Of a stretch of DNA of 64,000 nt, positions 8,777-16,238 are shown one piece after another; the stretch's first letter is position 1, and each line of letters begins with the position of its first letter. Source of the stretch: QYQD01 sp040754095 (GTDB taxonomy: Bacteria; Desulfobacterota; QYQD01); assembly GCA_040754095.1 (NCBI GenBank), contig JBFMFO010000001.1, forward strand, positions 62,001-126,000. The letters are read 5' to 3'. Made by a program: the position numbers and the translations under genes. The notes under the pieces are model-generated. The model did no database searches. It saw only the letters and a program-made list of their open reading frames with translations, and had not been told where the DNA came from.

Positions 8777-10231
8777 ATGGATAACACGAAAAAACGCCAG
8801 CTTACCTTAATTGCCGTGGCATTGGCGTCCATAGTCTTTGGTCTGGCTTTGGCCTCCCGTTTTGATCTCATGGGAAATCCGGCGGCCTCAAATACAGTGA
8901 ATCCCCAGGCGCTGCCGGCATCCTTTGCAAGTTTAGTGAAGGCGGTAAGCCCGGCGGTCGTTAATATAAGCGCCGTCCGCACCATCAAGGGCGGAGGACG
9001 GGTATTCCGCCATTTTATGGGGCCATCTGATAAGAATGACCCCTTCCGGGATTTCTTCGAGAAGTTCTTCGGCGATCAATCCCCTGAACGTGACCTGAAA
9101 CAGCGTAGTTTGGGATCGGGCATCATTATCGATAAGGATGGGTATATCATAACCAATAACCATGTGATTGAGCACGCTGACCAGATAAAAGTGCGGCTGG
9201 CGGATGAGAGAGAATTTTCGGCAGAGATCATCGGCCGGGATCCCAAGACAGACCTTGCTCTGATTAAAATCGATTCTTTCCGCGACCTCCCATCGGTAAC
9301 CATGGGTGATTCAGATGCCCTTTCCATCGGGGATTGGGTAATAACCATCGGCAATCCATTTGGCTTAAACCACACTGTGACCGCCGGCATTGTCAGCGCC
9401 AAGGGAAGGGTTATCGGGGCCGGACCGTATGATGACTTCATCCAGACAGACGCCTCTATTAACCCCGGGAATAGCGGGGGGCCGCTTTTGAATGTCAAAG
9501 GGGAAGTCGTCGGTATCAATACCGCTATAGTAGCCACCGGCCAGGGTATTGGTTTCGCTATCCCGATCAATATAGCCAAAGAAATTATTGTCCAGCTAAA
9601 GGAAAAACGAAGGGTGGTCCGGGGATGGCTGGGCGTGGCTATCCAGAAAATGACACCTGAATTGGCCCGTTCTTTCGGCATCAAAGAAGGCAGGGGCGCC
9701 CTGGTGGGCGACGTCTTTGCCGGAAGCCCGGCCGATAAGTCAACTATTAAACGCGGTGACGTGATAATTGAATTCGACGGGAAGAAAATAGACGAGATGT
9801 CGGACTTGCCGCGCCTCGTGGCAAACACTCCGGTAGGGAAGACAGTCCTTATAAAAATTATTCGCGACGGGCAGGAACAGACTTTAACCGCGAAGATTTC
9901 CGAAATGAGAGAGGAAAAGCCGCCTGTTGCCAAAACTGAGGTGGAAAGAAAAATCGGTCTAAGCGTCCAGGAAATAACACCCGATATAGCCGAGGAATTA
10001 GGACTTGAAGATGAAACCGGCGTTATCGTCACAGGCGTCGCGCCGGGCAGCCCGGCAGAAGATGCTGATTTCAATCAGGGAGACATTGTCAAAGAAATCA
10101 ATCGCAAGAGTATAAAAAATCTGAGAGATTACCGGATGGCCATGGACAAAGCGGCTAAAGAGGATGCCATCTTATTCCTTGTACAGCGCGAAGGGCAAAC
10201 CTTGTATCTGAGTATTACTCCGGGTGAATAA
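8777..10231 (+). CDS. degP: Do-family periplasmic serine protease (HtrA/DegP type)
   Basis: Envelope quality-control protease. An N-terminal hydrophobic segment (residues 10-27) acts as signal peptide or anchor. The trypsin-like domain carries the triad His129 (TNNHVI), Asp159 (TDLALIK) and Ser233 (GNSGGPL). Two PDZ domains follow (about 265-365 and 390-480; GWLGVAIQKMTPELA and GLSVQEITPDIAEELGL). 484 aa and the two-PDZ layout fit DegP/DegQ. Which paralogue it is cannot be told from the sequence. Confidence 0.95.
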   Translation: MDNTKKRQLTLIAVALASIVFGLALASRFDLMGNPAASNTVNPQALPASFASLVKAVSPAVVNISAVRTIKGGGRVFRHFMGPSDKNDPFRDFFEKFFGDQSPERDLKQRSLGSGIIIDKDGYIITNNHVIEHADQIKVRLADEREFSAEIIGRDPKTDLALIKIDSFRDLPSVTMGDSDALSIGDWVITIGNPFGLNHTVTAGIVSAKGRVIGAGPYDDFIQTDASINPGNSGGPLLNVKGEVVGINTAIVATGQGIGFAIPINIAKEIIVQLKEKRRVVRGWLGVAIQKMTPELARSFGIKEGRGALVGDVFAGSPADKSTIKRGDVIIEFDGKKIDEMSDLPRLVANTPVGKTVLIKIIRDGQEQTLTAKISEMREEKPPVAKTEVERKIGLSVQEITPDIAEELGLEDETGVIVTGVAPGSPAEDADFNQGDIVKEINRKSIKNLRDYRMAMDKAAKEDAILFLVQREGQTLYLSITPGE

Positions 10232-10242
10232 TAATGGTATCT

Positions 10243-10400
10243 GTTTACCGTTATCGGTTCACCGTTGTTCGTAAGGACCTGAAAAGTTTTTTTGGTGAAC
10301 AGGCAATGATGAGCATATTTCCCGTTATTAGTACGCCGGTCTCCGTGAAAAACGCGAAAACCGTCTTTTTCGGTGAACGGTGAACGGACAACGGTGAATG
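10243..10400 (+). repeat. Heptamer (GTGAACG-type) inverted repeat before and into ispE
   Basis: Left arm TTCACCGTTGTTCG and right arm TTTGGTGAAC flank a short spacer containing ACCTGAAAAG; the same unit with the same spacer type occurs at 29690-29762. A second block at 10367-10400 is four tandem heptamers (GTGAACG, GTGAACG, GACAACG, GTGAATG) that run into the ispE reading frame and supply its possible GTG starts. Confidence 0.85.
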
Positions 10401-11233
10401 ACTATATTACCCTTTATGCGCCTGCCAAGATAAACCTTTTCTTAAGAGTGACCGGGAAAAGGCCTGACAGGTATCATTCGCTCTTTACCCTTTTTCAAAA
10501 GGTAACCTTATTTGACCACATAATTATCAGAAAAGCGAAAAGGGGAATAAATCTGTCCTGTCCTCAGGGTACGGTGCCTGAAGATGAGACGAATATTGCT
10601 TATCAGGCCGCTTCTCTTTTTTATAAAGTCACCGGCTTATCACCGGGTGTTGACATCGAAATACGGAAAAATATCCCTGTAGCAGCCGGCCTGGGCGGTG
10701 GAAGCAGCGACGCGGCCTGTGTACTGAATGGATTGCAGGAGGTGTACGGAAATCCCTGCGCCCGAAATAATCTCAGCTCCATAGGCAGCAAATTGGGGGC
10801 AGATATACCGTTTTTTCTTGAACCCTGTACCATGGCTGTCGGACATGGAATCGGAGATCAACTGGAGCCCATTTTCTCACCTCCTCCGCTATGGTTTGTG
10901 CTTATAAGTCCTTGTTTTCCTGTTAGTACTAAATGGGCTTACGAAAATTTAAAGTTGACAACCGGAGAAAATCTTTTTATCTTCCGGCCCGAAGACATTA
11001 TCAATATAAAACGATTTCTATACAATGACCTGGAAGAGGTCACTGCGTCACAGTATCCGGTCATTCATACTATGAAGGAATCTCTGCTTTCCTATGGGGC
11101 TGAGGGGGCATTGATGACAGGAAGCGGCCCCACAGTATTCGGGCTTTTTAATGAGGAAGGAAAGGCCCGGATTGCCTATGAAGGGCTAATGTCCAATTCA
11201 GACTGGGCAGTTTACCTCGTAAGATCATTATAA
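10373..11233 (+). CDS. ispE: 4-diphosphocytidyl-2-C-methyl-D-erythritol kinase
   Basis: GHMP-family kinase of the MEP isoprenoid pathway. It phosphorylates the 2-hydroxyl of CDP-methylerythritol. Motifs: APAKINLFLRV at the N-terminus, the ATP loop PVAAGLGGGSSDAACVL, and MTGSGPTVFGLF near the C-terminus. The only usable in-frame starts are GTGs inside the heptamer repeat (10373 or 10394), exactly three heptamers (21 bases) apart. The family core begins at YITLYAPAK, so the first residues are repeat-encoded. tRNA-Gln follows 4 bases after the stop, then prs. Confidence 0.96.
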   Translation: MNGERTTVNDYITLYAPAKINLFLRVTGKRPDRYHSLFTLFQKVTLFDHIIIRKAKRGINLSCPQGTVPEDETNIAYQAASLFYKVTGLSPGVDIEIRKNIPVAAGLGGGSSDAACVLNGLQEVYGNPCARNNLSSIGSKLGADIPFFLEPCTMAVGHGIGDQLEPIFSPPPLWFVLISPCFPVSTKWAYENLKLTTGENLFIFRPEDIINIKRFLYNDLEEVTASQYPVIHTMKESLLSYGAEGALMTGSGPTVFGLFNEEGKARIAYEGLMSNSDWAVYLVRSL

Positions 11234-11237
11234 CAGT

Positions 11238-11312
11238 TGGGGTGTCGTCAAGCGGTAAGACACGGGTCTTTGGAACCCGCATTCGGAGGTTCGAATCCTC
11301 CCACCCCAGCCA
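11238..11312 (+). tRNA. tRNA-Gln (anticodon TTG)
   Basis: The acceptor stem TGGGGTG pairs with CACCCCA, followed by discriminator G and an encoded CCA (11310-11312). The anticodon stem CGGGT/ACCCG encloses the 7-base loop CTTTGGA, giving anticodon TTG. The T-arm is GGAGG-TTCGAAT-CCTCC. It sits between ispE and prs. Confidence 0.95.
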
Positions 11313-11323
11313 ATTAAAGTTAA

Positions 11324-11376
11324 CCGTTAACCGTAAGAATAAATTTTCTCCGGTCAACGATGAACGGTCAACGGAT
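11324..11376 (+). repeat. Heptamer inverted repeat before prs
   Basis: Left arm GTTAACCGTTAACCG and right arm CGGTCAACG / GAACGGTCAACGG around an AT-rich spacer. It is of the same family as 10243-10400 and ends only about 6 bases before the prs start. Confidence 0.8.
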
Positions 11377-11381
11377 ATTAG

Positions 11382-12332
11382 GTGCAGAAGATGATCAACA
11401 GGCTCAAGATATTCTCCGGCAACTCCAATCTACCCCTGGCACAGGCTATATGTCGCTATCTGGACATGGAATTGGGTAAGGCCGTTGTTCGCACTTTCAG
11501 CGATGGCGAAACCATGGTCGAAATAGGAGAAAATGTACGCGGCAGCGATGTATTTGTGATTCAACCCACTTGTCCTCCTGTAAACCAAAATCTGATGGAA
11601 TTGCTTATCATGATCGACGCCCTGCGCCGGGCCTCGGCCAGGCGTATTACTGCCGTCATCCCCTACTATGGCTACGGCCGCCAGGACAGAAAAGTGGCTC
11701 CGCGCACGCCTATAACCGCAAAACTGGTGGCAGATATAATAATTACGCCAGGCGCACGCCGCGTCCTGGCCATGGACCTCCATGCCGGACAAATCCAGGG
11801 CTTTTTCAATATACCCGTGGACAATCTTTTCGCTGCCCCCGTGCTCCTGGAATATATACGCGAGCATTTTCTTGAGAATCTGGTCATGGTATCTCCTGAT
11901 GCCGGGGGCGTAGAGAGAACCAGGGCCTTTGCCAAACGACTGGAGGCACAACTGGCTATTATTGATAAACGCCGGGAACGACCGAATGAATCACAGGTAA
12001 TGAATATTATCGGCAACGTAAAAGGTAAAAATGTGGTTATACTGGATGACATGGTAGATACGGCCGGGACACTCTGCCAGGCCGCTCAGGCCCTGCAGGA
12101 GCACGGGGCGAAGGTGATACACGCCTGTACCACACACCCGGTTTTATCCGGCCCGGCTATCAAACGTATCGAAGCCTCACCTATAAGTAAACTGATAGTA
12201 ACAGACACTATTCCCCTTGGGCCGGAGGCCCAAAAATGCCGGAAGATCGAGGTATTATCTGTAGCAGAACTCCTGGGGGAAGCCATCCGACGTATTCATA
12301 ATGAAGATTCCGTAAGTTCTTTGTTTGTTTAG
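11382..12332 (+). CDS. prs: Ribose-phosphate pyrophosphokinase
   Basis: Makes PRPP from ribose-5-phosphate and ATP for nucleotide, His and Trp synthesis. The N-terminal KIFSGNSNLPLAQ, the ATP-site region YYGYGRQDRKVAPRTPITAK and the PRPP-binding loop VVILDDMVDTAGT are all present. 316 aa, normal. The frame opens with GTG (11382); the ATG at 11391 is an alternative and neither has a strong ribosome site. It is followed closely by rplY and pth, the common prs-rplY-pth order. Confidence 0.97.
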   Translation: MQKMINRLKIFSGNSNLPLAQAICRYLDMELGKAVVRTFSDGETMVEIGENVRGSDVFVIQPTCPPVNQNLMELLIMIDALRRASARRITAVIPYYGYGRQDRKVAPRTPITAKLVADIIITPGARRVLAMDLHAGQIQGFFNIPVDNLFAAPVLLEYIREHFLENLVMVSPDAGGVERTRAFAKRLEAQLAIIDKRRERPNESQVMNIIGNVKGKNVVILDDMVDTAGTLCQAAQALQEHGAKVIHACTTHPVLSGPAIKRIEASPISKLIVTDTIPLGPEAQKCRKIEVLSVAELLGEAIRRIHNEDSVSSLFV

Positions 12333-12341
12333 GAGGAATAA

Positions 12342-13004
12342 ATGAAACAGATTGAATTAACTGCAGAAAGTAGAGAAAAAATGGGGAAAGGTGCGGCCCG
12401 CAGTCTGCGCCGTCAGGGTCTTATCCCGGCCATCTTCTACGGCAAGGGGATCCCACCTCAACCCCTGACTCTGGATAGTCTGGACCTTAAACGTAAGCTG
12501 AATAAGGCTGGAAGCGAAAATGCCATTTTTGCCCTGACTATTAAAGACGATGGCCATACAGTAAATAAAATGGCTATGTTGAAAGAAGTGCAAACGAATC
12601 CCCTAAACCGGGAAATTATCCATACCGATTTATATGAAGTCGCTATGGATAAGAAAATAGTGGTCCAGGTTCCTTTGCACGTCAAGGGGCGGGCCAAGGG
12701 AGTGGAGCTAAGTGGTATCCTCCAGACAGTAACCCGTGAAATCGAACTGGAATGTCTGCCGTCAGACATTCCGGAATTCATCGAGGTTGATGTCACTTCC
12801 CTGGATATTGGGGAATCGATCCATATAAAAGACCTGAACCTGCCGGAAAACCTCCATGTGCTGGACGATGCCGCTGTCACTTTAGTTACCGTGGTTCCGC
12901 CGGCAGCCGAAGAAAAACCGGCTGTCGTCGAGGAAGAAGCCGCTGCCGAACCGGAAGTGGTTTCCGCCAAGGGCAAGGAACCCGAGGCAAAAGAGTCGAA
13001 ATAA
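12342..13004 (+). CDS. rplY: 50S ribosomal protein L25/general stress protein Ctc
   Basis: Binds 5S rRNA. The N-terminal L25 domain (about 1-90, with the basic KGAARSLRRQGLIPAIFYGKG segment) is followed by the TL5-type beta domain (about 95-180). An acidic Ala/Glu/Pro tail ends the protein, as in the long Ctc form. AGGAGG is 5 bases before the ATG. It lies 9 bases after prs and 2 bases before pth. Confidence 0.96.
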   Translation: MKQIELTAESREKMGKGAARSLRRQGLIPAIFYGKGIPPQPLTLDSLDLKRKLNKAGSENAIFALTIKDDGHTVNKMAMLKEVQTNPLNREIIHTDLYEVAMDKKIVVQVPLHVKGRAKGVELSGILQTVTREIELECLPSDIPEFIEVDVTSLDIGESIHIKDLNLPENLHVLDDAAVTLVTVVPPAAEEKPAVVEEEAAAEPEVVSAKGKEPEAKESK

Positions 13005-13006
13005 AG

Positions 13007-13591
13007 TTGCGCTGTATTGTTGGCCTTGGCAATCCCGGCATCAACTATGCAGAAACCAGGCATAATATCGGTTTTATCCTTATCGATCAACTTGCCGGGA
13101 TATTTCAGATCTCACTCGCCGCAAAGAAGTGGGATAGCCTCATTGGTAAGGGGTATATTGGCGAAAGGCAAGTTCTCCTGGCCAAACCCCTTACCTATAT
13201 GAATCGGAGCGGTTTAGCCGTAGCCCAGATACTCAGTTTCCACAAAATACCCCCCCCTGATCTTCTGGTCGTCCATGATGATATGGACATCCCGTTAGGA
13301 CGCATAAAGATAGTGCGAAGCGGAGGATCAGGCGGGCATAATGGCGTGGACTCGATTATTGAGACCTTGGGCACCCGGGAATTTCCACGCCTTAAGATTG
13401 GGATTGGCAGGCCCTTACCTCAGCAGAAGCCGGAGCACTACGTCCTTGAGCCATTTTCATTGGAAGAGAGAATAATCTTAAAAGAGACTTTTAAAAAAGC
13501 AGCAAAGGCGTCTGAGGCCATAGTCCGGCAGGGGATTGAGGAAGCCATGAATCTTTTCAATATCAAAGAAGTGATTGTCATTAGTCATTAG
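13007..13591 (+). CDS. pth: Peptidyl-tRNA hydrolase
   Basis: Frees tRNA from prematurely released peptidyl-tRNAs. The family signature is complete: GLGNPGINYAETRHNIGF with catalytic His19, then LAKPLTYMNRSG, VVHDDMDIPLGRIK and SGGHNGVDSIIETLG. The start is a TTG at 13007, two bases after the rplY stop; the protein begins directly at MRCIVGLGNPG, so this start is well supported. 194 aa, normal. Confidence 0.96.
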   Translation: MRCIVGLGNPGINYAETRHNIGFILIDQLAGIFQISLAAKKWDSLIGKGYIGERQVLLAKPLTYMNRSGLAVAQILSFHKIPPPDLLVVHDDMDIPLGRIKIVRSGGSGGHNGVDSIIETLGTREFPRLKIGIGRPLPQQKPEHYVLEPFSLEERIILKETFKKAAKASEAIVRQGIEEAMNLFNIKEVIVISH

Positions 13592-13614
13592 TTAAGTCGG
13601 AAAACTGAATCGTC

Positions 13615-13668
13615 TTTACCAGTAACAACTGACTATTGGCTGTTGACCGGTGACGTTTTGGGCCTTGA
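13615..13668. repeat. Degenerate heptamer inverted repeat overlapping the end of the polyferredoxin gene
   Basis: AGTAACAACTGACTATTGG faces GCTGTTGACCGGTGACG. It encodes the last residues of the minus-strand gene (SPVNSQ) and its stop codon, so the gene tail is repeat-derived. Confidence 0.65.
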
Positions 13669-14529
13669 ACTTTGACCTTCCAGGCCTCCCATCTCCCAGG
13701 AAATAGCCCCAAATGCACAGGACTCGCGCAGACATACCAGACAGCGTATGCACCGCCTGTCGTTGGGTGATTCATAAAATTTAATATCTATGGGACAGTC
13801 CCGGTAGCATAACTCGCAATGCGTGCATTTCTCCGGGTTATACTTGAGTTGGAAGAGGCTCGCCCGATTGAAGAACGAATAAAATGCCCCAAGGGGACAT
13901 ACAGTACGACAGAAGGGACGGCTGGCCAGGACGCTCCAGATAATAAAGAAAGACAAGACCGCCACCTTAATGTAAAAAAGATGCCCAACCATTATACGCA
14001 GAGTTGGTTGCAGGATTAAAAGCGGCAGTCCGGCCTCCAGTGTCCCGGCCGGGCAGATAAACTTACAGAACCACAGGAAACCATATCCAAAGGCATCAAC
14101 CACCCAGATGGGCAAGATAACGATGGTCAGGGCCAGGAAGATATAAGGGCCATAGCTGAAGATATAGGGTATCCTGATCTTGCGCCCGGGCATCTTAAAT
14201 AAAAGATCCTGGATAAGACCAAAGGGGCATATCCAGCCGCAGGGCATGCGCCCCACCAGTCCTCCAATAATACCCAGCCATCCCAGGACATAGAATCCAA
14301 AATGGTAGCGTGCCGCTTCTGCTGAGGCACGGATACCGGCCATAAAATTCTGGATAGCCCCTAGCGGACACGCGGTTGTAGCTGCCGGGCAGGAATGACA
14401 GTTTAATCCCGGAGAGCAGATAGACTTGAGCCGCCCCTGATATATAGTCCGGCTTACCGGAAAATACCAGTAACCGTTCAGGAGTAATGCCGAAAGGGAC
14501 TGGATAATTCGCCGCAGATGCTGCCTCAT
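13633..14529 (-). CDS. Membrane polyferredoxin (NapH/MauN/RdxA-like 4Fe-4S protein)
   Basis: About 298 aa. Several hydrophobic helices alternate with cysteine clusters: CHSCPAATTACPLGA, CGWICPFG, CKFICPAG and CRTVCPLGA in the membrane part, then CTHCELCYRDCP and CIRCLVCLRESC as two C-terminal 4Fe-4S sites. This is the layout of NapH-like electron carriers that pass electrons between the quinone pool and soluble partners. The ATG at 14529 overlaps the upstream stop as ATGA, so translation is coupled to the CXXC microprotein; the open frame extends to a TTG at 14544. The last residues come from a repeat. The partner oxidoreductase is unknown. Confidence 0.88.
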   Translation of the reverse strand: MRQHLRRIIQSLSALLLNGYWYFPVSRTIYQGRLKSICSPGLNCHSCPAATTACPLGAIQNFMAGIRASAEAARYHFGFYVLGWLGIIGGLVGRMPCGWICPFGLIQDLLFKMPGRKIRIPYIFSYGPYIFLALTIVILPIWVVDAFGYGFLWFCKFICPAGTLEAGLPLLILQPTLRIMVGHLFYIKVAVLSFFIIWSVLASRPFCRTVCPLGAFYSFFNRASLFQLKYNPEKCTHCELCYRDCPIDIKFYESPNDRRCIRCLVCLRESCAFGAISWEMGGLEGQSSRPKTSPVNSQ

Positions 14530-14657
14530 CCGATGCCTATGCAATCAAGGCATATACTGACGGCCTGTTGCAGTACATACTTGACCTCGCCGCTAATCAT
14601 GCCTATTAAACACAAAAGAAAAAATACACCAATAATAATAAAAGGTCCCTTTCGCAT
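14526..14657 (-). CDS. CD1871A-type CXXC membrane microprotein
   Basis: A 43-aa protein: a single hydrophobic helix (FIIIGVFFLLCLIGMISG) followed by EVKYVLQQAVSICLDCIGIG and stop. The terminal CxxCIGxG is the hallmark of the small CD1871A-family proteins often found before NapH-like polyferredoxins. Its stop overlaps the start of the polyferredoxin gene (ATGA), and the thiamine-binding-type gene ends 11 bases upstream. Its function is not established; membrane redox or biogenesis of the neighbouring protein is an inference from position. Confidence 0.85.
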   Translation of the reverse strand: MRKGPFIIIGVFFLLCLIGMISGEVKYVLQQAVSICLDCIGIG

Positions 14658-14668
14658 CCGATTAACCC

Positions 14669-14968
14669 CTACTTCAATCTGGCCTGAACCGACTTCACCT
14701 TATCATCTAACAGGACTTTTTTATCTCTCCGGTCATCAATGATAATCACGGTCTGCACACGCCTTGCACCCCTGGCAAAAGGAAGCTCATGCAACCTTGC
14801 CGCTAAGGATAAGATATCTGATACACTGCCTTCAATAATTGTCCCCATGTCCGTTAGTTTATACGGTAATTTCCCCTTGGCCAGTTCCTTTTGTATCTCT
14901 GCGATATGATCCCCGACGCTGGGCGTCCCCAACCCAAGGGGCACCACGCTTAACTCCATAAGCGCCAT
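14669..14968 (-). CDS. MTH1187/DUF77-family thiamine-binding-type protein
   Basis: 99 aa, ferredoxin-like fold family. It begins MALMELSVVPLGLGTPSVGD and ends with RRVQTVIIIDDRRDKK, both typical. Some family members bind thiamine or its pyrimidine. AAGGAGGGA sits just before the ATG at 14968; the open frame continues upstream only through repeat sequence. It is the first gene of a three-gene set with the CXXC microprotein and polyferredoxin. I saw no TPP riboswitch upstream. Confidence 0.88.
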   Translation of the reverse strand: MALMELSVVPLGLGTPSVGDHIAEIQKELAKGKLPYKLTDMGTIIEGSVSDILSLAARLHELPFARGARRVQTVIIIDDRRDKKVLLDDKVKSVQARLK

Positions 14969-15044
14969 AATCCATCCCTCCTTAATTAACTTATCGTAAC
15001 ATTTTAGCCTGTTGAAAATTGTCCCAGATACGGTGGATTTCGTG

Positions 15045-15215
15045 TCCGGTGCGATTTCAAATTCGAAATCCGAAGCACGAAACCCGAAACAATGTCGAAT
15101 GACCAAAATCCAAAAATATCAAAACGGATTCTTTCCGCTGCAGTTTGGAACATTTTGAGATTTGAGAATTTGAATTTGTTTCGAATTTCGGTATTCGAAT
15201 TTCGGATTTAGCCTT
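15045..15215 (-). repeat. AATTCG-word repeat element, copy 2
   Basis: The reverse complement matches copy 1 (1075-1222) along both arms (AATCCGAAATTCGAAT, CAAATTCAAAT, GTTTCGTGCTTCGGATTTCG-type ends), with a different centre. The rest of the 464-base gap (15216-15432) is AT-rich. I see no gene in it; a TATAGT at about 15390 could be the -10 box of the zinc-ribbon gene. Confidence 0.85.
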
Positions 15216-15432
15216 CGTTCCCTTCAAAGCCATGAGTTTAACCGATAATCGTTTTGAAAAAACCTAATGTGTTATAAATTATCGTATTCTTATGTTACGA
15301 CGTAATTTCGGTATTTGTAAACCGTTTTTTTGTCAACCCCAGGGCACCTTCTCATACCAATAAACAGCTTAAAATTTTTTAGATTTGTTGTATAGTGTTT
15401 ATTAAGAAAAGACATCCAAGGAGGAAGCAGAG

Positions 15433-15627
15433 ATGACCACCCCCAAGCACTGCCCGGGATTTGAATCTAATAAGAATCTAAACTCATTTATATGTAAGTG
15501 CCCTAACTGTGGAGCGGAAAAGGAGATATTCTCAGATGAATTTGATGTTAAGCACGTCTGCCCAAAGTGCAAGAAGGAGATCGACTTCACCCGCTGTGAA
15601 CTCTATGGTTCCGGAAAAACTGGCTGA
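15433..15627 (+). CDS. Small zinc-ribbon protein
   Basis: 64 aa with CPNCGAEKEI and CPKCKKEIDF, a four-cysteine zinc ribbon. A strong AAGGAGG lies 8 bases before the ATG. Nothing else identifies a function; such proteins are often DNA, RNA or protein adaptors. It stands alone between repeat-filled gaps. Its last codons run into a TTTCAGC-word repeat. Confidence 0.75.
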   Translation: MTTPKHCPGFESNKNLNSFICKCPNCGAEKEIFSDEFDVKHVCPKCKKEIDFTRCELYGSGKTG

Positions 15628-15964
15628 TGGCTGAAGGCTCAAAGCTGAAAGCCGTCATATTGGTCTTGTAAAAATCATTTACTCACGCAAAGGTGCAAAG
15701 ACCGCAAAGAAAAATGAAAATCTGGAAATCAAGTCGTGCCATAGGCAGATTCGCCTAGGCGAAAAATACCAAGACCGTAGTAAGTAAATTGTCATTCCGA
15801 CGAAAGTCGGAATCCAGGTTTTTATTCCGTAGTTTGGGTTCTGGATTCCGTGTCAAGCACGGAATGACAGAAAAAGAGCTTTTGCAAAGAACTAGGCTGT
15901 TACCAAATTTTATTCTTTTTGCGTGCTTGGCGGCTTTGCGTGATATTTTGGACTTTTTACGAAT
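15625..15964 (+). repeat. Russian-doll nest of three inverted-repeat pairs
   Basis: After a TTTCAGC-word fragment (15625-15652) come three concentric pairs. Outer: CTTGTAAAAATC and GACTTTTTACGAA. Middle: ACTCACGCAAAGGTGCAAAG and the complement-type GGCGGCTTTGCGTGATA. Inner: TCATTCCGACGAAAGTCGGA with ATCCAGG, and CTGGATTCCGTG with CACGGAATGAC. No gene is seen inside. The order suggests successive insertion into the middle of earlier elements. Confidence 0.8.
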
Positions 15965-16011
15965 TGATCAATATTAGTGCCACAAAAATTATTTCAATAG
16001 CGGAAAGGATT

Positions 16012-16230
16012 ATGCAGACAATGGACAAGGTCTTCGTGGAACAGATGAAAAGAAAGGTTGAAAACGAACTCAGGGAACGTGAAATACAGGCTATTGAATA
16101 TTGGTTAAGTGAACTTATAAAAATTTACGAGAAAAGACATCAACAAATGGCCGACCTCCAGGTGGACATCCAAAATCTGGTCGCCAAGATGCGCACCCGT
16201 TTGAAGACCCTGAAAAAGGGCGCTGACTGA
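16012..16230 (+). CDS. Small coiled-coil protein of unknown function
   Basis: 72 aa, strongly helical and charged (MKRKVENELREREIQAIEYW, then QQMADLQVDIQNLVAKMRTR), likely a coiled coil. I chose the ATG at 16012 because the upstream part of the frame is repeat sequence; the ATG at 16021 is also possible. I do not recognise the family. It converges on ptsI, 8 bases from its stop. Confidence 0.6.
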   Translation: MQTMDKVFVEQMKRKVENELREREIQAIEYWLSELIKIYEKRHQQMADLQVDIQNLVAKMRTRLKTLKKGAD

Positions 16231-16238
16231 TAATACTT

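Noticed and set aside
14969..15044. TPP riboswitch before the thiamine-binding-type gene
   Set aside because: No CTGAGA and ACC(C)TGA pairing elements are visible in the leader.
15919..16011. Longer start for the coiled-coil protein
   Set aside because: The upstream part of the frame is the right half of a nested inverted repeat, not protein-like sequence.
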